From NCBI RefSeq assembly GCF_026151205.1, contig NC_087077.1, positions 5,728,483 to 5,792,482 on the forward strand: a stretch of DNA of 64,000 bases, in the 5' to 3' direction. The position numbers and the translations under genes were made by a program. Shown here in pieces: positions 1-10,894 of the stretch. The notes under the pieces are model-generated. The model ran no database searches and had not been told where the DNA came from. It saw only the letters and a list, made by a program, of their open reading frames with translations. The number at the start of each line of letters is the position of its first letter. Position 1 is the stretch's first letter. The DNA is from Bolinopsis microptera. Lineage: Eukaryota > Ctenophora > Tentaculata > Lobata > Bolinopsidae.

Positions 1-119
1 TGTAATGTATAATATTACTATTAGGTAATACCCCCAATTTGTACGTGGCACGCGTAGTGTATTGATATGTACATGAGTATAGTTTACCTTTGCTGATAAT
101 TTCTTGAATTACAGATACA

Positions 120-300
120 AGTTAAGTTCTACGGCAATTGAACTAAATTTCAAGTGTTTCCCGTATTTGATGCATAATTTATCAATATTAATATCATGAA
201 GATTGAAGTGAGCTGATTGGAGCTTATACTTAAATGTATAGTAAATGTGAAATGGAAATCTAGCGTCCGCCAAAACGAAAAAACGGGCGCAATTCTTGTT
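120..300. repeat. Dispersed transposon end, inverted copy at 31565-31665
   Basis: The stretch ending in the shared string GGCGCAATTCTTGT matches, in opposite orientation, the sequence around 31565-31665, including the shared core AAATCTAGCGTCCGCC. It stops abruptly at 300 where homology to the SWIM-finger exon at 8019 begins, so 300 is a breakpoint. The type of element cannot be told from this fragment. Confidence 0.5.
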
Positions 301-1075
301 CAAGCTATTGATGATGGTTTAATGAAATGCAATGGGAGGACCTACCTGAAGATTAGGTCCTTCGTAAAAGATAAAGGTCTGTTAAATTGATCTGTATGCA
401 TGTTTACATTCCCATTTGAATAGACAAGACAAAATTGAGGTTCATAACTCGTTCATGTGCTATGGCAGTGCGTCCGCGTCGATGTAGGAGGTGTGGAGCC
501 TGCTAGTAGAGAAAATATGAAGTTTCCAACAGTAAATATTATTATCAATATCAAAGGCAGGGCATTACTTCGACCTCCGAGGCGAGGTATCCGTGTGGAC
601 CCTGGTTGTTATAAGGGTTGGAAAGACAAAGATAATTTTGTCTGTTAAAGTGGGTTATCACTCTCTGCCATCAGACTCATAAATCACATCTCCGCAGGGT
701 TTGCCAGGTTTTCCCTATTGCTTTGCTTCCAATTCTTATAATAGTCAAAATATAAAATCCGATATTATTTTTGCAGGAAGTGATATTGGGATATGGCCAG
801 CTGATGCAGATGTAAACAAATGCTGCGATTATCCAGCATCAGAAGACGAGGATGAAGAAGTAGAAGATGATGAGGTTGGAGGAAATTGGGATAAAAGAAA
901 GAAGAAACGGGACATAGACTATAAAGGAGATTGGCGGGAGCTTTCAAACAGAATAACTTCCTTCGTTAATGATCCTGAGTTTGACGTGATGGACGATGAT
1001 GTCCGTGCATTATTATATAAGAAACTGTCAGATACCGTCAATGATGTGGCATCCTATATTTACAAAAGAAACTAA
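301..1075 (+). pseudogene. MULE-like transposase 3' exons, copy 1
   Basis: The first part corresponds to the end of the SWIM zinc-finger exon of the partner at 8019-8114, but it has an extra CAA and a deletion that destroy the frame, and the zinc-binding cysteines are missing. A middle stretch near 466-510 reads MAVRPRRCRRCGAC before a stop, a cysteine-rich knob of unknown type. The last exon (acceptor TTTTTGCAG, exon start 777, stop 1073-1075) is intact: it encodes GSDIGIWPADADVN, then an acidic run, a lysine/arginine patch and a short helical tail ending SYIYKRN. In copy 2 this last exon is frameshifted, so the two copies are damaged in complementary places. Confidence 0.5.
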
Positions 1076-1164
1076 ATTAGATAACATAGATAAGATAATG
1101 TTTGATAATATATTACTTTAAAAGCCGTGCAATCATTTTAGATATTAGATATTAAACTAACCAT

Positions 1165-1735
1165 ATTATGATATTCTCCGTCTAACTATTCGATCTGTCT
1201 CCATCTCACTATTCAATCGGTCTCAACGTTCATTCTCTGTTTAACTATTCAATCTCTGTCTCAGTGTTCATTTTCTTGTTTAACTATTCAATCTTTGTCT
1301 CAGCGTTCATTCTCTGTCTCGACATTATTCTCCGTCTGACTATTTAATCTGTCTCAATGTTCATTCTCTGTCTCGACGTTCATTCTCCGTCTCACTATTC
1401 AATCTGTCTCAATGTTCATTCTCTGTCTCGACGTTCATTCTCCGTCTCACTATTCAATCTGTCTCGACGTTCATTATTTGTTTAACTATTCAATCTCTTT
1501 CTCAGTGATCATTCTTTGTTTAACTATTAAATCACTGTTCATTCCTGTCTCGACGTTAATTCTCCGTCTCATTATTCAATCTCTGCATCAGTGTTCATTC
1601 TCTATTTTAGAGTCAATTCCCTGTCTTACCTATCAATCTTTCTCGGTGTTCATTCCCTGTCTGACTGTTCAATTTCTGTCTCACTGTCCATTCTCTGTCT
1701 CGCTGTTCAATCTTCGTGTTTCTTTCAAAGTGTTA
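1165..1735. repeat. Degenerate pyrimidine-rich tandem repeat (copy 1)
   Basis: A run of about 20-bp units of the type TCTCGACGTTCATTCTC or TCTCACTATTCAATCTG. The open reading frames across it are low-complexity artefacts. The same array recurs at 10151-10720 as part of the local duplication. Confidence 0.75.
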
Positions 1736-1984
1736 CAGTGACAAGGAGACCGAATGATATTGTTGTAAAATAAAAAGCTTGTCCGCTTTAGTTATAGTGA
1801 TATTAAAACATATACAACACCATGTATTATGAAATTTTAGATTTTGTTACAAAATATGGACAGTGAATTTGATGTTGTTGTCTAATAATACAAGACGTGA
1901 GGCGCGGCGACATTATAAATTTTAGAATTGCCCGCGCATTTTAGTACTTTGCCGCGGCTCCACTAGTATTTAACGTTTACCATT

Positions 1985-2075
1985 GTTAATGGTCTGACCC
2001 GGCGCGCGCTACTTCGTAGCACTTGCCATCGAAGAAATTTAGACGAGTAACATCCGTCAAGTTCAAGATTAAAAT
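1985..2075. repeat. Short dispersed repeat, inverted copy at 36465-36535
   Basis: The segment containing GCGCGCGCTACTTCG and GAAGAAATTTAGACGAG is repeated in reverse orientation near 36465-36535, including the shared end ACATCCGTCAAGTTCAA. It probably belongs to a short non-autonomous element; its termini are not clear. Confidence 0.5.
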
Positions 2076-2220
2076 TGGAGGTTTAAACTATTGTATGATT
2101 TTGGCTTGGTCTCGCCATGCATAGGCCAAATCAAGTGCAGATTTTTGTTTGTGTTTTTAAACCCTTTTTTAAACCCTTTTTAACAAATGACTTTAAATGG
2201 TCTTTTACCAATTCGCTCGG

Positions 2221-2485
2221 GCTAATATTAAATACTAGTGGACTCTATGCAGGTCTCCCAGCGCCCCTAATTTTACTGATCTGGAGGTCACATTTTATTG
2301 AGCCAGTACAGGCTAATATTAAATACTAGTGGACTCTATGCAGGTCTCCCAGCGCCCCTAATTTTACTGATCTGGAGGTCACATTTTATTGAGCCAGTAC
2401 AGGCTAATATTAAATACTAGTGGACTCTATGCAGCTCTCCCAGAGCCCCTAATTTTACTGATCTGGAGGTCACATTTTATTGAGC
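2221..2485. repeat. 91-bp tandem repeat, about 2.9 copies
   Basis: Units start with GCTAATATTAAATACTAG at 2221, 2312 and 2403, an exact 91-bp spacing, and are almost identical, so the expansion is recent. No coding function is apparent. The stretch from 2490 to about 3000 that follows holds nothing I can identify. Confidence 0.85.
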
Positions 2486-3008
2486 CTATGCAGTATATGC
2501 AATTCTGTTTTAGACATTGAATTTATTTAAAAAAGGTCTCACCCTCTAAAAAACTCCCATCGGAAATGTTTCTATTAATTTCACATTGGAAAACTTTTCA
2601 TTGTGTTTGACCTCAACTTAGATGTATTTGTTTTTTTTCTATTTTTAGCAACTCCAATTCTCTTTTGTAGAGCTGATTCTTGTTATATAATATAGAAGTA
2701 CACTCGATACAGTTATCTTATATAAGAAAATATATTGGACTGCCAAACTACTGGTATATCATTATATTGGGAAGAAAAATAATACAAGTTAGTATTCTTT
2801 TAAAAATAACTGTTCATAACATTTACTTCATTTTAGGTATGTGTGTGAAACATCAGAACTGAATAATGGACCAGAGAATTCAGAGATCTTTGGTTACCTG
2901 TTTCCGGTTTCGTCGGTTCACATTGCTGCGTTCCTGACCTAGCTTCGCCTGCATCATTAGATCATATTATAATATGCATTATAGACTATAGTTATACAGC
3001 TTGAATTT

Positions 3009-3574
3009 GAAAGAGCTACATGGTCGTTGTTTCGAGTGCTTTTTCATCTGCTGTGACAGACAGCATCAACGGTTACCAACATAATAGGTGCATTGCAAGT
3101 TGTGCAATGCTGAATGCATACGTTTCGTCAGTGACTTCCTTCTGCCTCATTGATGCGAAACTGATAATAAACATGCAAGAGAATACAGCTATAGTTACTC
3201 TGGACTGCCATGATAGAAACATTGAAACAGATATTGACTGGCTTTTGGTATGTAAGACGTAAGTATTGAAACCTCAAATTGTTATGATCAGGTTCAACAT
3301 ACTTGCTATGATCCTCTATATAATAATATTAATATATTACATAAAATATAATATATTACATTGTATATTAATCTTGATATAAAATCCTCGCTTTTTGATG
3401 ATTGCAAGATGTTCTGTTTCGTTGTAACCTTGTCCCCTACATAATTATATAATACATCATTACTTCCATTTTTCAGGTTTTTATTGGTGTTGCAAACGAT
3501 GAAACGATCACTAAATTCTGTGCCTATGTGAGATTTGTTGGTTCATCGAATAACATCAAACTTACAGTGTGAGT
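3009..3574 (+). CDS. Two candidate exons of an unrecognised gene
   Basis: An open stretch ends at TGGCTTTTG followed by a good donor (GTATGTAAG, about 3248). A second exon begins after TTTTTCAG at about 3477 and continues in the same phase (VFIGVANDETITKF) to a possible donor GTGAGT near 3569. The joined product ends in NNIKLTV. I see no known domain. The upstream limit is uncertain: an ATG lies at 3020 and an in-frame stop just before it. It could be part of a mobile element, because the next bases enter the 64-bp minisatellite. This is weakly supported. Confidence 0.25.
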
Positions 3575-3599
3575 AATTCAACAATCATGCACTTCATAT

Positions 3600-5195
3600 T
3601 TTATGTCCCCCTACTCATTGTTCACTCTCTGTCTTCATCAGTGTTACTCTACATTTCTCTCAGTAATTACTCTCCCACTCAGTATTAACTCTCTGTCTTC
3701 ATCAGTGTAACTCTACATTTCTCTCAGTAGTTATTCTCCCACTCAGTATCAACTCTCTGTCTTCATCAGTGTAACTCTACATTTCTCTCAGTAGTTATTC
3801 TCCCACTCAGTATTAACTCTCTGTCTTCATCAGTGTTTCTCTACATTTCTCTCAGCAGTTATTCTTCCACTCAGTATTAACTCTCTGTCTTCGTCAGTGT
3901 TACTCTTTATTTCCCTCAGTAGCTACCCTCCCACTCAGTATTAACTCTCTGTCTTCATCAGTGTAACTCTACATTTCTCTCAGTAGTTACTCTTCCACTC
4001 AGTTTTAACTCTCTGTCGTCATCAGTGTTACTCTACATTTCTCTCAACTTAGTTATTCTCCCACTCAGTATTAACTCTCTGTCTTTGTCAGTGTTACTCT
4101 ATATTTACCTCAGTAGTTACTCTCACACTGAGAGTTAACTCTCTGTCTTCGTCAGTGTTACTCTATATTTTGCTCAGTAGTTATTCTCCCACTCAGTATT
4201 AACTCTCTGTCTTCGTCAGTATTACTCTACATTTCCCTCAGTAGTTATTCTCCCACTCAGTATTAACTCTCTGTCTTCGTCAGTGTTACTCTACATTTCG
4301 CTCAGTAGTTATTCTCCCAGTTCCCACTTAGTATCAACTCTCTGTCTTCATCAGTGTTACTCTACATTTCTCTCAGTAGTTATTCTCCCACTCAGTGTTA
4401 AATCTCTGTCTTCATCAGTGTTACTCTAGACATTTCCCTCAGTAGTTATTCTCCCACTCAGTATTAACTCTCTGTCTTCATCAGTGTTACTCTACATTTC
4501 TCTCAGCAGTTATTCTTTCACTCAGTAGCAACTCTCTGTCTTCGTCAGTGTTACTCTATATTTAGCTCAGTAGTTATTCTCCCACTCAGTATTAACTCTC
4601 TGTCTTCATCAGTGTTACTCTAGACATTTCCTTCAGAAGTTATTCTCCCACTCAGTATTAACTCTCTGTCTTCGTCAGTGTTACTCTACATTTCGCTCAG
4701 TAGTTATTCTTCCGCTCAGTATCAACTCTCTGTCTTCATCAGTGTTATTCTACATTTCCCTCAGTAGTTATTCTCCCACTCAGTGTTAAATCTCTGTCTT
4801 CATCAGTGTTACTCTAGACATTTCCCTCAGTAATTATTCTCCCACTCAGTATCAACTCTCTGTCTTCATCAGTGTTATTCTACATTTCCTTCAGTAGTTA
4901 TTCTCCCACTCAGTGTTAAATCTCTGTCTTCATCAGTGTTACTCTAGACATTTCCCTCAGTAATTATTCTCCCACTCAGTATCAACTGTCTGTCTTCATC
5001 AGTGTAACTCTACATTTCTCTCAGTAGTTATTCTCCCACTCAGTATTAACTCTCTGTCTTCATCAGTGTTACTCTACATTTCTCTCAGCAGTTATTCTTC
5101 CACTCAGTATTAACTCTCTGTCTTCGTCAGTGTTACTCTATATTTAGCTCAGTAGTTATTCTCCCACTCAGTATTAACTCTCTGTCTTCATCTTC
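3600..5195. repeat. 64-bp minisatellite, left block
   Basis: Roughly 25 units of about 64 bp, each containing ACTCTCTGTCTTCATCAGTG and TCTCAGTAGTTATTCTCCC. Spacing between successive copies of GTCTTC is 64 bp (3631, 3695, 3759). Occasional units have small insertions such as TCTAGACATTTCC. The array continues at 6612-7735 after an inserted LINE fragment. Confidence 0.9.
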
Positions 5196-6610
5196 TTCTT
5201 CGTAGAGGGCAGTGGTCTTTACTACTAAGGAATAGATCAAAACCACTATAAGATGGAGCATTGAAGCCCTGTGCTTACCCCGGTACAGTTAATCTGTGAA
5301 GAAAGCAAGGTTAAGCCTTGTCCTCTCCACATTTGGTAAAACGTTTTGTTGCTTGTATGAAGCCGATGATCCTTGGTAATGAGAACTTGTCCACTATATC
5401 TGTCACACTGAGGTAGAAGGAGTCAAAAGTATCCTCCTCGCTGGTAAGACCATTTCGGGCACTGACCAATAAAGTGGTTCATTGTCTCCTCTTTCATGAG
5501 ACAGTGTGGACAGGTTTTAGGGACCGTTGTACTTATTGATATGGTAGTTTAGTTCACAATGTCCCGTGAGGAATTGTGTTGCTGTTCTTGTGCTCTCTTT
5601 GCCAAGTTTCGGGATTGATCTGGCGAACTTTTGTCTCCATACTCGTTTAAAGTGAGTGTGGGGTAAAGTTCTCCATCTTTCCCTCATCTTCCGATGACTT
5701 ATACTCCGCAGTGCTCCCTTCCATAATACTTTTGGTATTGGTAGTTGCACTTGAGCGGAGTCCAGATTGTCGGAGCCTTTTTTGGCAAGAGAGTCTGCCT
5801 TTTCGTTGCCATCGTAGCCTTTGTGAGCTGGTATCCATCGTAGTTTAGGACTTGATTGTCCATTGCTAGTTGGTTGAGCTCACTTATAGCCGTGCTGGTG
5901 CTTTTAGATTTGACTTTGATGTTGCTCATTGCCATTATTGTCGCCTGGCTATCGCAGTTTATGTTTATTTTTCTAGTTTTGGTCCCAGATTCCCGTAATA
6001 TTTTTGCCGCAGTGCCTACGGCAAAGGTTTCGGCCTGGAAGACGGTTGAGTTGATTCCTTGGTGGTATGACTCCTCACATGTGGGGTGTCGTTGTCCACA
6101 ATGTACACTCCTGCTCCAACTTTTTCATTCATTTTGGAGCCGTCTGTGTAACATTGTATAGTATTGGTGTCATTCTCGATTACCTCATACTCAGGGAGTC
6201 GGGGAATTTCTGTGTTGAAACCAATGTCAACATTCAGTGATGTTGTCTGTTGATCTTGTCCTTCAGAGTTGAGACTGATAGCCTTTAGCTTTAGTAACTG
6301 TTCATTAAGTTTTGTGTGGGTGGTTAGGTTGCCCTTCTTGTTTACCATCGGCTCATATATCCACTGGTTGTTGGATTTGAGTCTGAGAACTCTGCTGCTT
6401 CCTCTTCCATCACCAGATCAATAGGGATGATTCCGGTGATGATGTCTATACTAGTGCTGCTCCAGGAGTCGATGGTAACCCTCCTGTTATGAGGATGTTC
6501 CCCAGCCGCTGTACACTGCTAAGGTTTGTTAGGTTATGTTTTTTGGACACACCATTGAGCCAGATTGTCGCAGCGTATGTCAGAGAAGGTCTGACAACGG
6601 CTGTATAATA
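5196..6610 (-). mobile_element. 5'-truncated, degenerate LINE with RNase H domain
   Basis: Read on the minus strand this encodes, with frameshifts and stops, the end of a non-LTR retrotransposon polyprotein. The order is the end of the reverse transcriptase region (AVVRPSLTYAATIWLNGV, near 6550-6605), an RNase HI domain starting at CYTDGSKMNEKVGAGVY (about 6125-6180) and ending at HKGYDGNEKADSLAKKG (about 5780-5830), then a tail with LTGHCELNYH and a zinc-knuckle CPHC...H...C near 5470-5510. An RNase H domain placed after the RT is known from I-, Ingi- and R1-like clades. The minus-strand 3' end runs into GAAGAAGAAG, as simple-repeat tails of such elements do. It sits inside the 64-bp minisatellite and is dead. 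Confidence 0.75.
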
Positions 6611-6611
6611 T

Positions 6612-7735
6612 ATATATACTCTGTCTTCATCAGTGTTACTCTAGACATTTCCTTCAGAAGTTATTCTCCCACTCAGTATTAACTCTCTGTCTTCGTCAGT
6701 GTTACTCTACATTTCGCTCAGTAGTTATTCTTCCGCTCAGTATCAACTCTCTGTCTTCATCAGTGTTATTCTACATTTCCCTCAGTAGGTATTCTCCCAC
6801 TCAGTGTTAAATCTCTGTCTTCATCAATGTTACTCTAGACATTTCTCTTAGTAATTATTCTCCCACTCAGTATCAACTCTCTGTCTTCATCAGTGTAACT
6901 CTACATTTCTCTCAGTAGTTATTCTCCCACTCAGTATTAACTCTCTGTCTTCATCAGTGTTACTCTACATTTCTCTCAGCAGTTATTCTTCCACTCAGTA
7001 TTAACTCTCTGCCTTCGTCAGTGTTACTCTATATTTCCCTCAGTAGTTATTCTCCCAATCAGTGTTAACTCTCTATCTTCATCAGTATTACTCTAGACAT
7101 TTCCTTCAGAAGTTATTCTCCCACACAGTATTAAAGTATTAACTCTCTGTCTTCGTCAGTGTTACTCTATGTTTCCCTCAGTAGTTACTTTTCCACTCAG
7201 TGTTAACTCTATATCTTCATCAGTGTTACTCTAGACATTCCTTCAGTAGTTATTCTCCCACTCAGTATTAACTCTCTGCCTTCATCAGTGTTAATCTACA
7301 TTTCCCTCAGTAGTTACTCTCTCATTTAGTGGTAACTCTCTGTCTTCATCAGTGTTACTCTAGACATTTCCCTCAGTAATTATTCTCCGACTCAGTATCA
7401 ACTCTCTGTCTTCATCAGTGTAACTCTACATTTCTCTCAGTAGTTATTCTCCCACTCAGTATTAACTCTCTGTCTTCATCAGTGTTACTCTACATTTCTC
7501 TCAGCAGTTATTGTTCCACTCAGTATTAACTCTCTGTCTTCATCAGTGTTACTCTACATTTCTCTCAGCAGTTATTGTTCCACTCAGTATTAACTCTCTG
7601 ACAAGTGACAAGTAGTAACGCTCTAGTTCTCTTCAAAACAGTAGACCAAGGGTTTCCTTCTCCTGAGAACAGTAAGTACTCTCTGTCTTCGTCAGTGTTA
7701 CTCTATATTTAGCTCAGTAGTTATTCTCCTTACTA
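6612..7735. repeat. 64-bp minisatellite, right block
   Basis: About 17 further units of the same 64-bp repeat as 3600-5195, resuming directly after the inserted LINE. Units near 7600-7680 are broken by unrelated sequence and the array fades at about 7735. Confidence 0.9.
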
Positions 7736-7851
7736 CATTATATGTGCAAGGCAAATTTCTGGAGAATCGAGTATTTTTGTAGTAATAATTTGAATTATAA
7801 AGCGACAAAATATTATGTGTTCTCTCTTGGTTTGATTTTTTGAATAACAGC

Positions 7852-8114
7852 CAGTAATGTTAGAAGGTAAACGGTCAAGCAAAGTGTGCAAGGTCGTTGA
7901 TGGAGTATTCCATGTGAAATCCTCTCACCAGTCTGAGCCCCACCAACTGAACATCAGAGGACCATCTTGCACCTGCAGAAACTTCAGCAGGACTCACATC
8001 CCCTGCAGACATATTTTTCAAGCTATCGATGATGGTTTAATGAAATGGGAGGACCTACCTGAAGATTACAGAAACATACCGTTCTTCGTAAAAGATAAAG
8101 GTCTGTTAAATTGA
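7852..8114 (+). CDS. MULE-type transposase, C-terminal SWIM zinc-finger exon
   Basis: The exon follows a clear acceptor (GAATAACAG) and reads PVMLEGKRSSK onward to a TGA at 8112-8114. It holds a SWIM zinc finger with the CxC...CxH pattern (CTCRNFSRTHIPCRH) followed by DDGLMKWEDLPEDYRN. SWIM fingers of this kind close Mutator-like transposases and their domesticated relatives, where they are thought to aid DNA or protein binding. The DDE catalytic part is not recognisable in the window: upstream is the minisatellite. This is therefore a fragment of a mobile element rather than a complete gene. Its own end is duplicated at 301-390 in damaged form. Confidence 0.6.
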
Positions 8115-8811
8115 TCTGTATGCATGTTTACATTCCAATTTGAATAGACAAGACAAAATTGAGGTTCATAACTCGTTCATGTGCTATGGCCGTGCGTCCG
8201 CGTCGATGTAGGAGGTGTGGAGCCTGCTTGTAGAGAAAATATGAAGTTTCCTACAGTAAATATTATTATCAATATCAAAGGCAGGGCATTACTTCGACCT
8301 CCGAGGCGAGGTATCCGTGTGGACTCTGGTTGTTATCAGGGTTGGAAAGACAAAGATAATTTTGTCTGTTAAAGTGGGTTATCACTCTCTGCCATCAGAG
8401 TCATAAATCACATCTCCGCAGGGTTTGCAAGGTTTTCCCTATTGCTTTGCTTCCAATTCTTATAATAGTCAAAATATAAAATCCGATATTATTTTTGCAG
8501 GAAGTGATATTGGGATATGGCCAGCTGATGCAGATGTAAACAAATGCTGCGATTATCCAGCATCAGAAGACGAGGATGAAGAAGTAGAAGATGATGAGGT
8601 TGGAGGAAATGGGGATAAAAGAAAGAAGAAACGGGACATAGACTATATAAAGGAGATTGGCGGGAGCTTTCAAACAGAATAACTTCCTTCGTTAATGATC
8701 CCGAGTTTGACGTGATGGACGATGATGTCCGTGCATTATTATATAAGAAACTGTCAGATACCGCCAATGATGTGGCATCCTATATTTACAAAAGAAACTA
8801 ATATAGATAAC
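8115..8811 (+). pseudogene. MULE-like transposase 3' exons, copy 2
   Basis: Nearly identical to 390-1085. The cysteine-rich stretch (MAVRPRRCRRCGACL, near 8187-8231) is followed by a stop. The last exon starts after TTTTTGCAG at about 8500 and encodes GSDIGIWPADADVN and the same acidic run, but an extra TA in GACTATATAAAGG (near 8640) shifts the frame, replacing the conserved C-terminal tail by an early stop at 8680-8682. Copy 1 lacks this lesion. Confidence 0.5.
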
Positions 8812-8826
8812 ATAGATAAGATTATG

Positions 8827-10070
8827 GATGCTGACTAAGCTTACCTGATCCTCTCCAACTTGTATTAGTACACTACTTCATTCACACCAGTCATTTCACT
8901 ACATTAAACTGATTGAGGTTATGCCCTTTGTACATGCTGAAGCGATATGCTATGATGAGTGGAATATGAGTTAGGATCAGTTTGGTCCGTTTCATGGCAA
9001 AAACATTTATTGATTTTGTATTAACCCTTCGGGGCTTGCGTGACCCTTATCATAGAACTGGTTTTCAGGACTGGCAGTCTGACCTATTGCCTTGCCAGCA
9101 TAGGTGTACTTATATAGTTTTGCATGGTTCAGTTGCATAGTAGTGTCCGAATTGCACTGATTCTAGCCCGAGTAGTGTTCGAAAGGGCGCCCTGTTTTGA
9201 CATACCTCCTGAGCCGGTACTCATTTCCTCTCTGAGCTAGCTAGTGTATATCAGTTTCTTGTTGGTGTTTTGTCTGTGTTTGTTTGTCCGTAGTAGGAAT
9301 TTACTGTAACTTTGGAGACTGGGCGCAGTAATGTCCCAGAGGGTTTGTAACATCATGGATGCTGACTAAGCTTACCTGATCCTCTCCAACTTGTATTAGT
9401 ACACTACTTCATTCACACCAGTCATTTCACTACATTAAACTGATTGAGGTTATGCCCTTTGTACATGCTGAAGCGATATGCTATGATGAGTGGAATATGA
9501 GTTAGGATCAGTTTGGTCCGTTTCATGGCAAAAACATTTATTGATTTTGTATTAACCCTTCGGGGCTTGCGTGACCCTTATCATAGAACTGGTTTTCAGG
9601 ACTGGCAGTCTGACCTATTGCCTTGCCAGCATAGGTGTACTTATATAGTTTTGCATGGTTCAGTTGCATAGTAGTGTCCGAATTGCACTGATTCTAGCCC
9701 GAGTAGTGTTCGAAAGGGCGCCCTGTTTTGACATACCTCCTGAGCCGGTACTCATTTCCTCTCTGAGCTAGCTAGTGTATATCAGTTTCTTGTTGGTGTT
9801 TTGTCTGTGTTTGTTTGTCCGTAGTAGGAATTTACTGTAACTTTGGAGACTGGGCGCAGTAATGTCCCAGAGGGTTTGTAACATCATGGATGCTGACTAA
9901 GCTTGCCTGATCCTCTCCAACTTGTATTAGTACACTACTTCATTCACACCAGTCATTTCACTACATTAAACTGATTGAGGTTATGCCCTTTGTACATGCT
10001 GAAGCGATATGCTATGATGAGTGGAATATGAGTTAGGATCAGTTTGGTCCGTTTCATGGCAAAAACATTT
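8827..10070. mobile_element. Multimeric 531-bp insertion with 15-bp direct repeats
   Basis: Two complete 531-bp units (8827-9357, 9358-9888) and a 182-bp partial third unit, virtually identical to each other and starting GATGCTGACTAAGC. The insertion is bounded by ATAGATAAGATTATG at 8812-8826 and again at 10071-10085; the duplicate locus has a single related ATAGATAAGATAATG near 1083-1105. No open reading frame or known domain is seen. The 15-bp flanks look like a target-site duplication, as made by LINE machinery. Confidence 0.7.
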
Positions 10071-10150
10071 ATAGATAAGATTATGTTTGATAATATATTA
10101 CTTTAAAAGCCGTGCAATCATTTTAGATATTAGATATTAAACTAACCATA

Positions 10151-10720
10151 TTATGATATTCTCCGTCTAACTATTCGATCTGTCACCATCTCACTATTCA
10201 ATCTGTCTCAACGTTCATTCTCTGTTTAACTATTCAATCTCTGTCTCAGTGTTCATTTTCTTGTTTAACTATTCAATCTTTGTCTCAGCGTTCATTCTCT
10301 GTCTCGACATTCATTTTCCGTCTGACTATTCAATCTGTCTCAATGTTCATTCTCTGTCTCGACGTTCATTCTGCGTCTCACTATTCAATCTGTCTCAATG
10401 TTCATTCTCTGTCTCGACGTTCATTCTCCGTCTCAATATTCAATCTGTCTCAACGTTCATTATGTGTTTAACTATTCAATCTCTTTCTCAGTGATCATTT
10501 TCTGTTTAACTATTAAATCACTGTTCATTCCTGTCTCGACGTTAATTCTCCGTCTCATTATTCAATCTCTGCATCAGTGTTCATTCTCTATTTTAGAGTT
10601 AATTCCCTGTCTTACCTTTCAATCTTTCTCGGTGTTCATTCTCTGTCTGACTGTTCAATTTCTGTCTCACTGTCCATTCTCTGTCTCGCTGTTCAATCTT
10701 CGTGTTTCTTTCAAAGTGTT
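10151..10720. repeat. Degenerate pyrimidine-rich tandem repeat (copy 2)
   Basis: Same array as 1165-1735 in the second copy of the local duplication, with scattered substitutions. The long open frames here are composition artefacts. Confidence 0.75.
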
Positions 10721-10894
10721 ACAGTGACAAGGAGACCGAATGATATTGTTGTAAAATAAAAAGCTTGTCCGCTTTAGTTATAGTGATATTAAAACATATA
10801 CAACACCATGTATTATGAAATTTTAGATTTTGTTACAAAATATGGACAGTGAATTTGATGTTGTTGTCTAATGAGTTGGACTTTCTGTTCCATT

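Larger units (their letters stand above)
301..1984. repeat. Copy 1 of a local duplication (partner 8019-17650)
   Basis: Apart from small indels this block is nearly identical to 8019-8826, 10071-10872 and 17540-17650. The partner is interrupted by two later insertions (8827-10070 and 10873-17539), so this copy keeps both uninterrupted target sites, near 1083 and at 1879-1886. Homology ends near 1984. The block holds MULE-like exons followed by a degenerate pyrimidine-rich tandem repeat. Confidence 0.8.

Noticed and set aside
3600-5195. CRISPR-like regular repeats
   Set aside because: Units are contiguous with no unique spacers, and the genome is eukaryotic; it is a minisatellite.
3600-7735. 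Hammerhead-like CTGATGA and GAAA strings on the minus strand of the 64-bp minisatellite
   Set aside because: The spacing of about 40 bases between them has no stem II pairing, so the combination looks accidental.
8827-10070. Retrozyme-like element (tandem units with TSD, hammerhead ribozyme)
   Set aside because: I searched the 531-bp unit by eye for the hammerhead core CTGATGA...GAAA on both strands and did not find it; the closest strings (CTGATTGAGG, CTATGATGAG) break the core. A covariance-model search would settle it.
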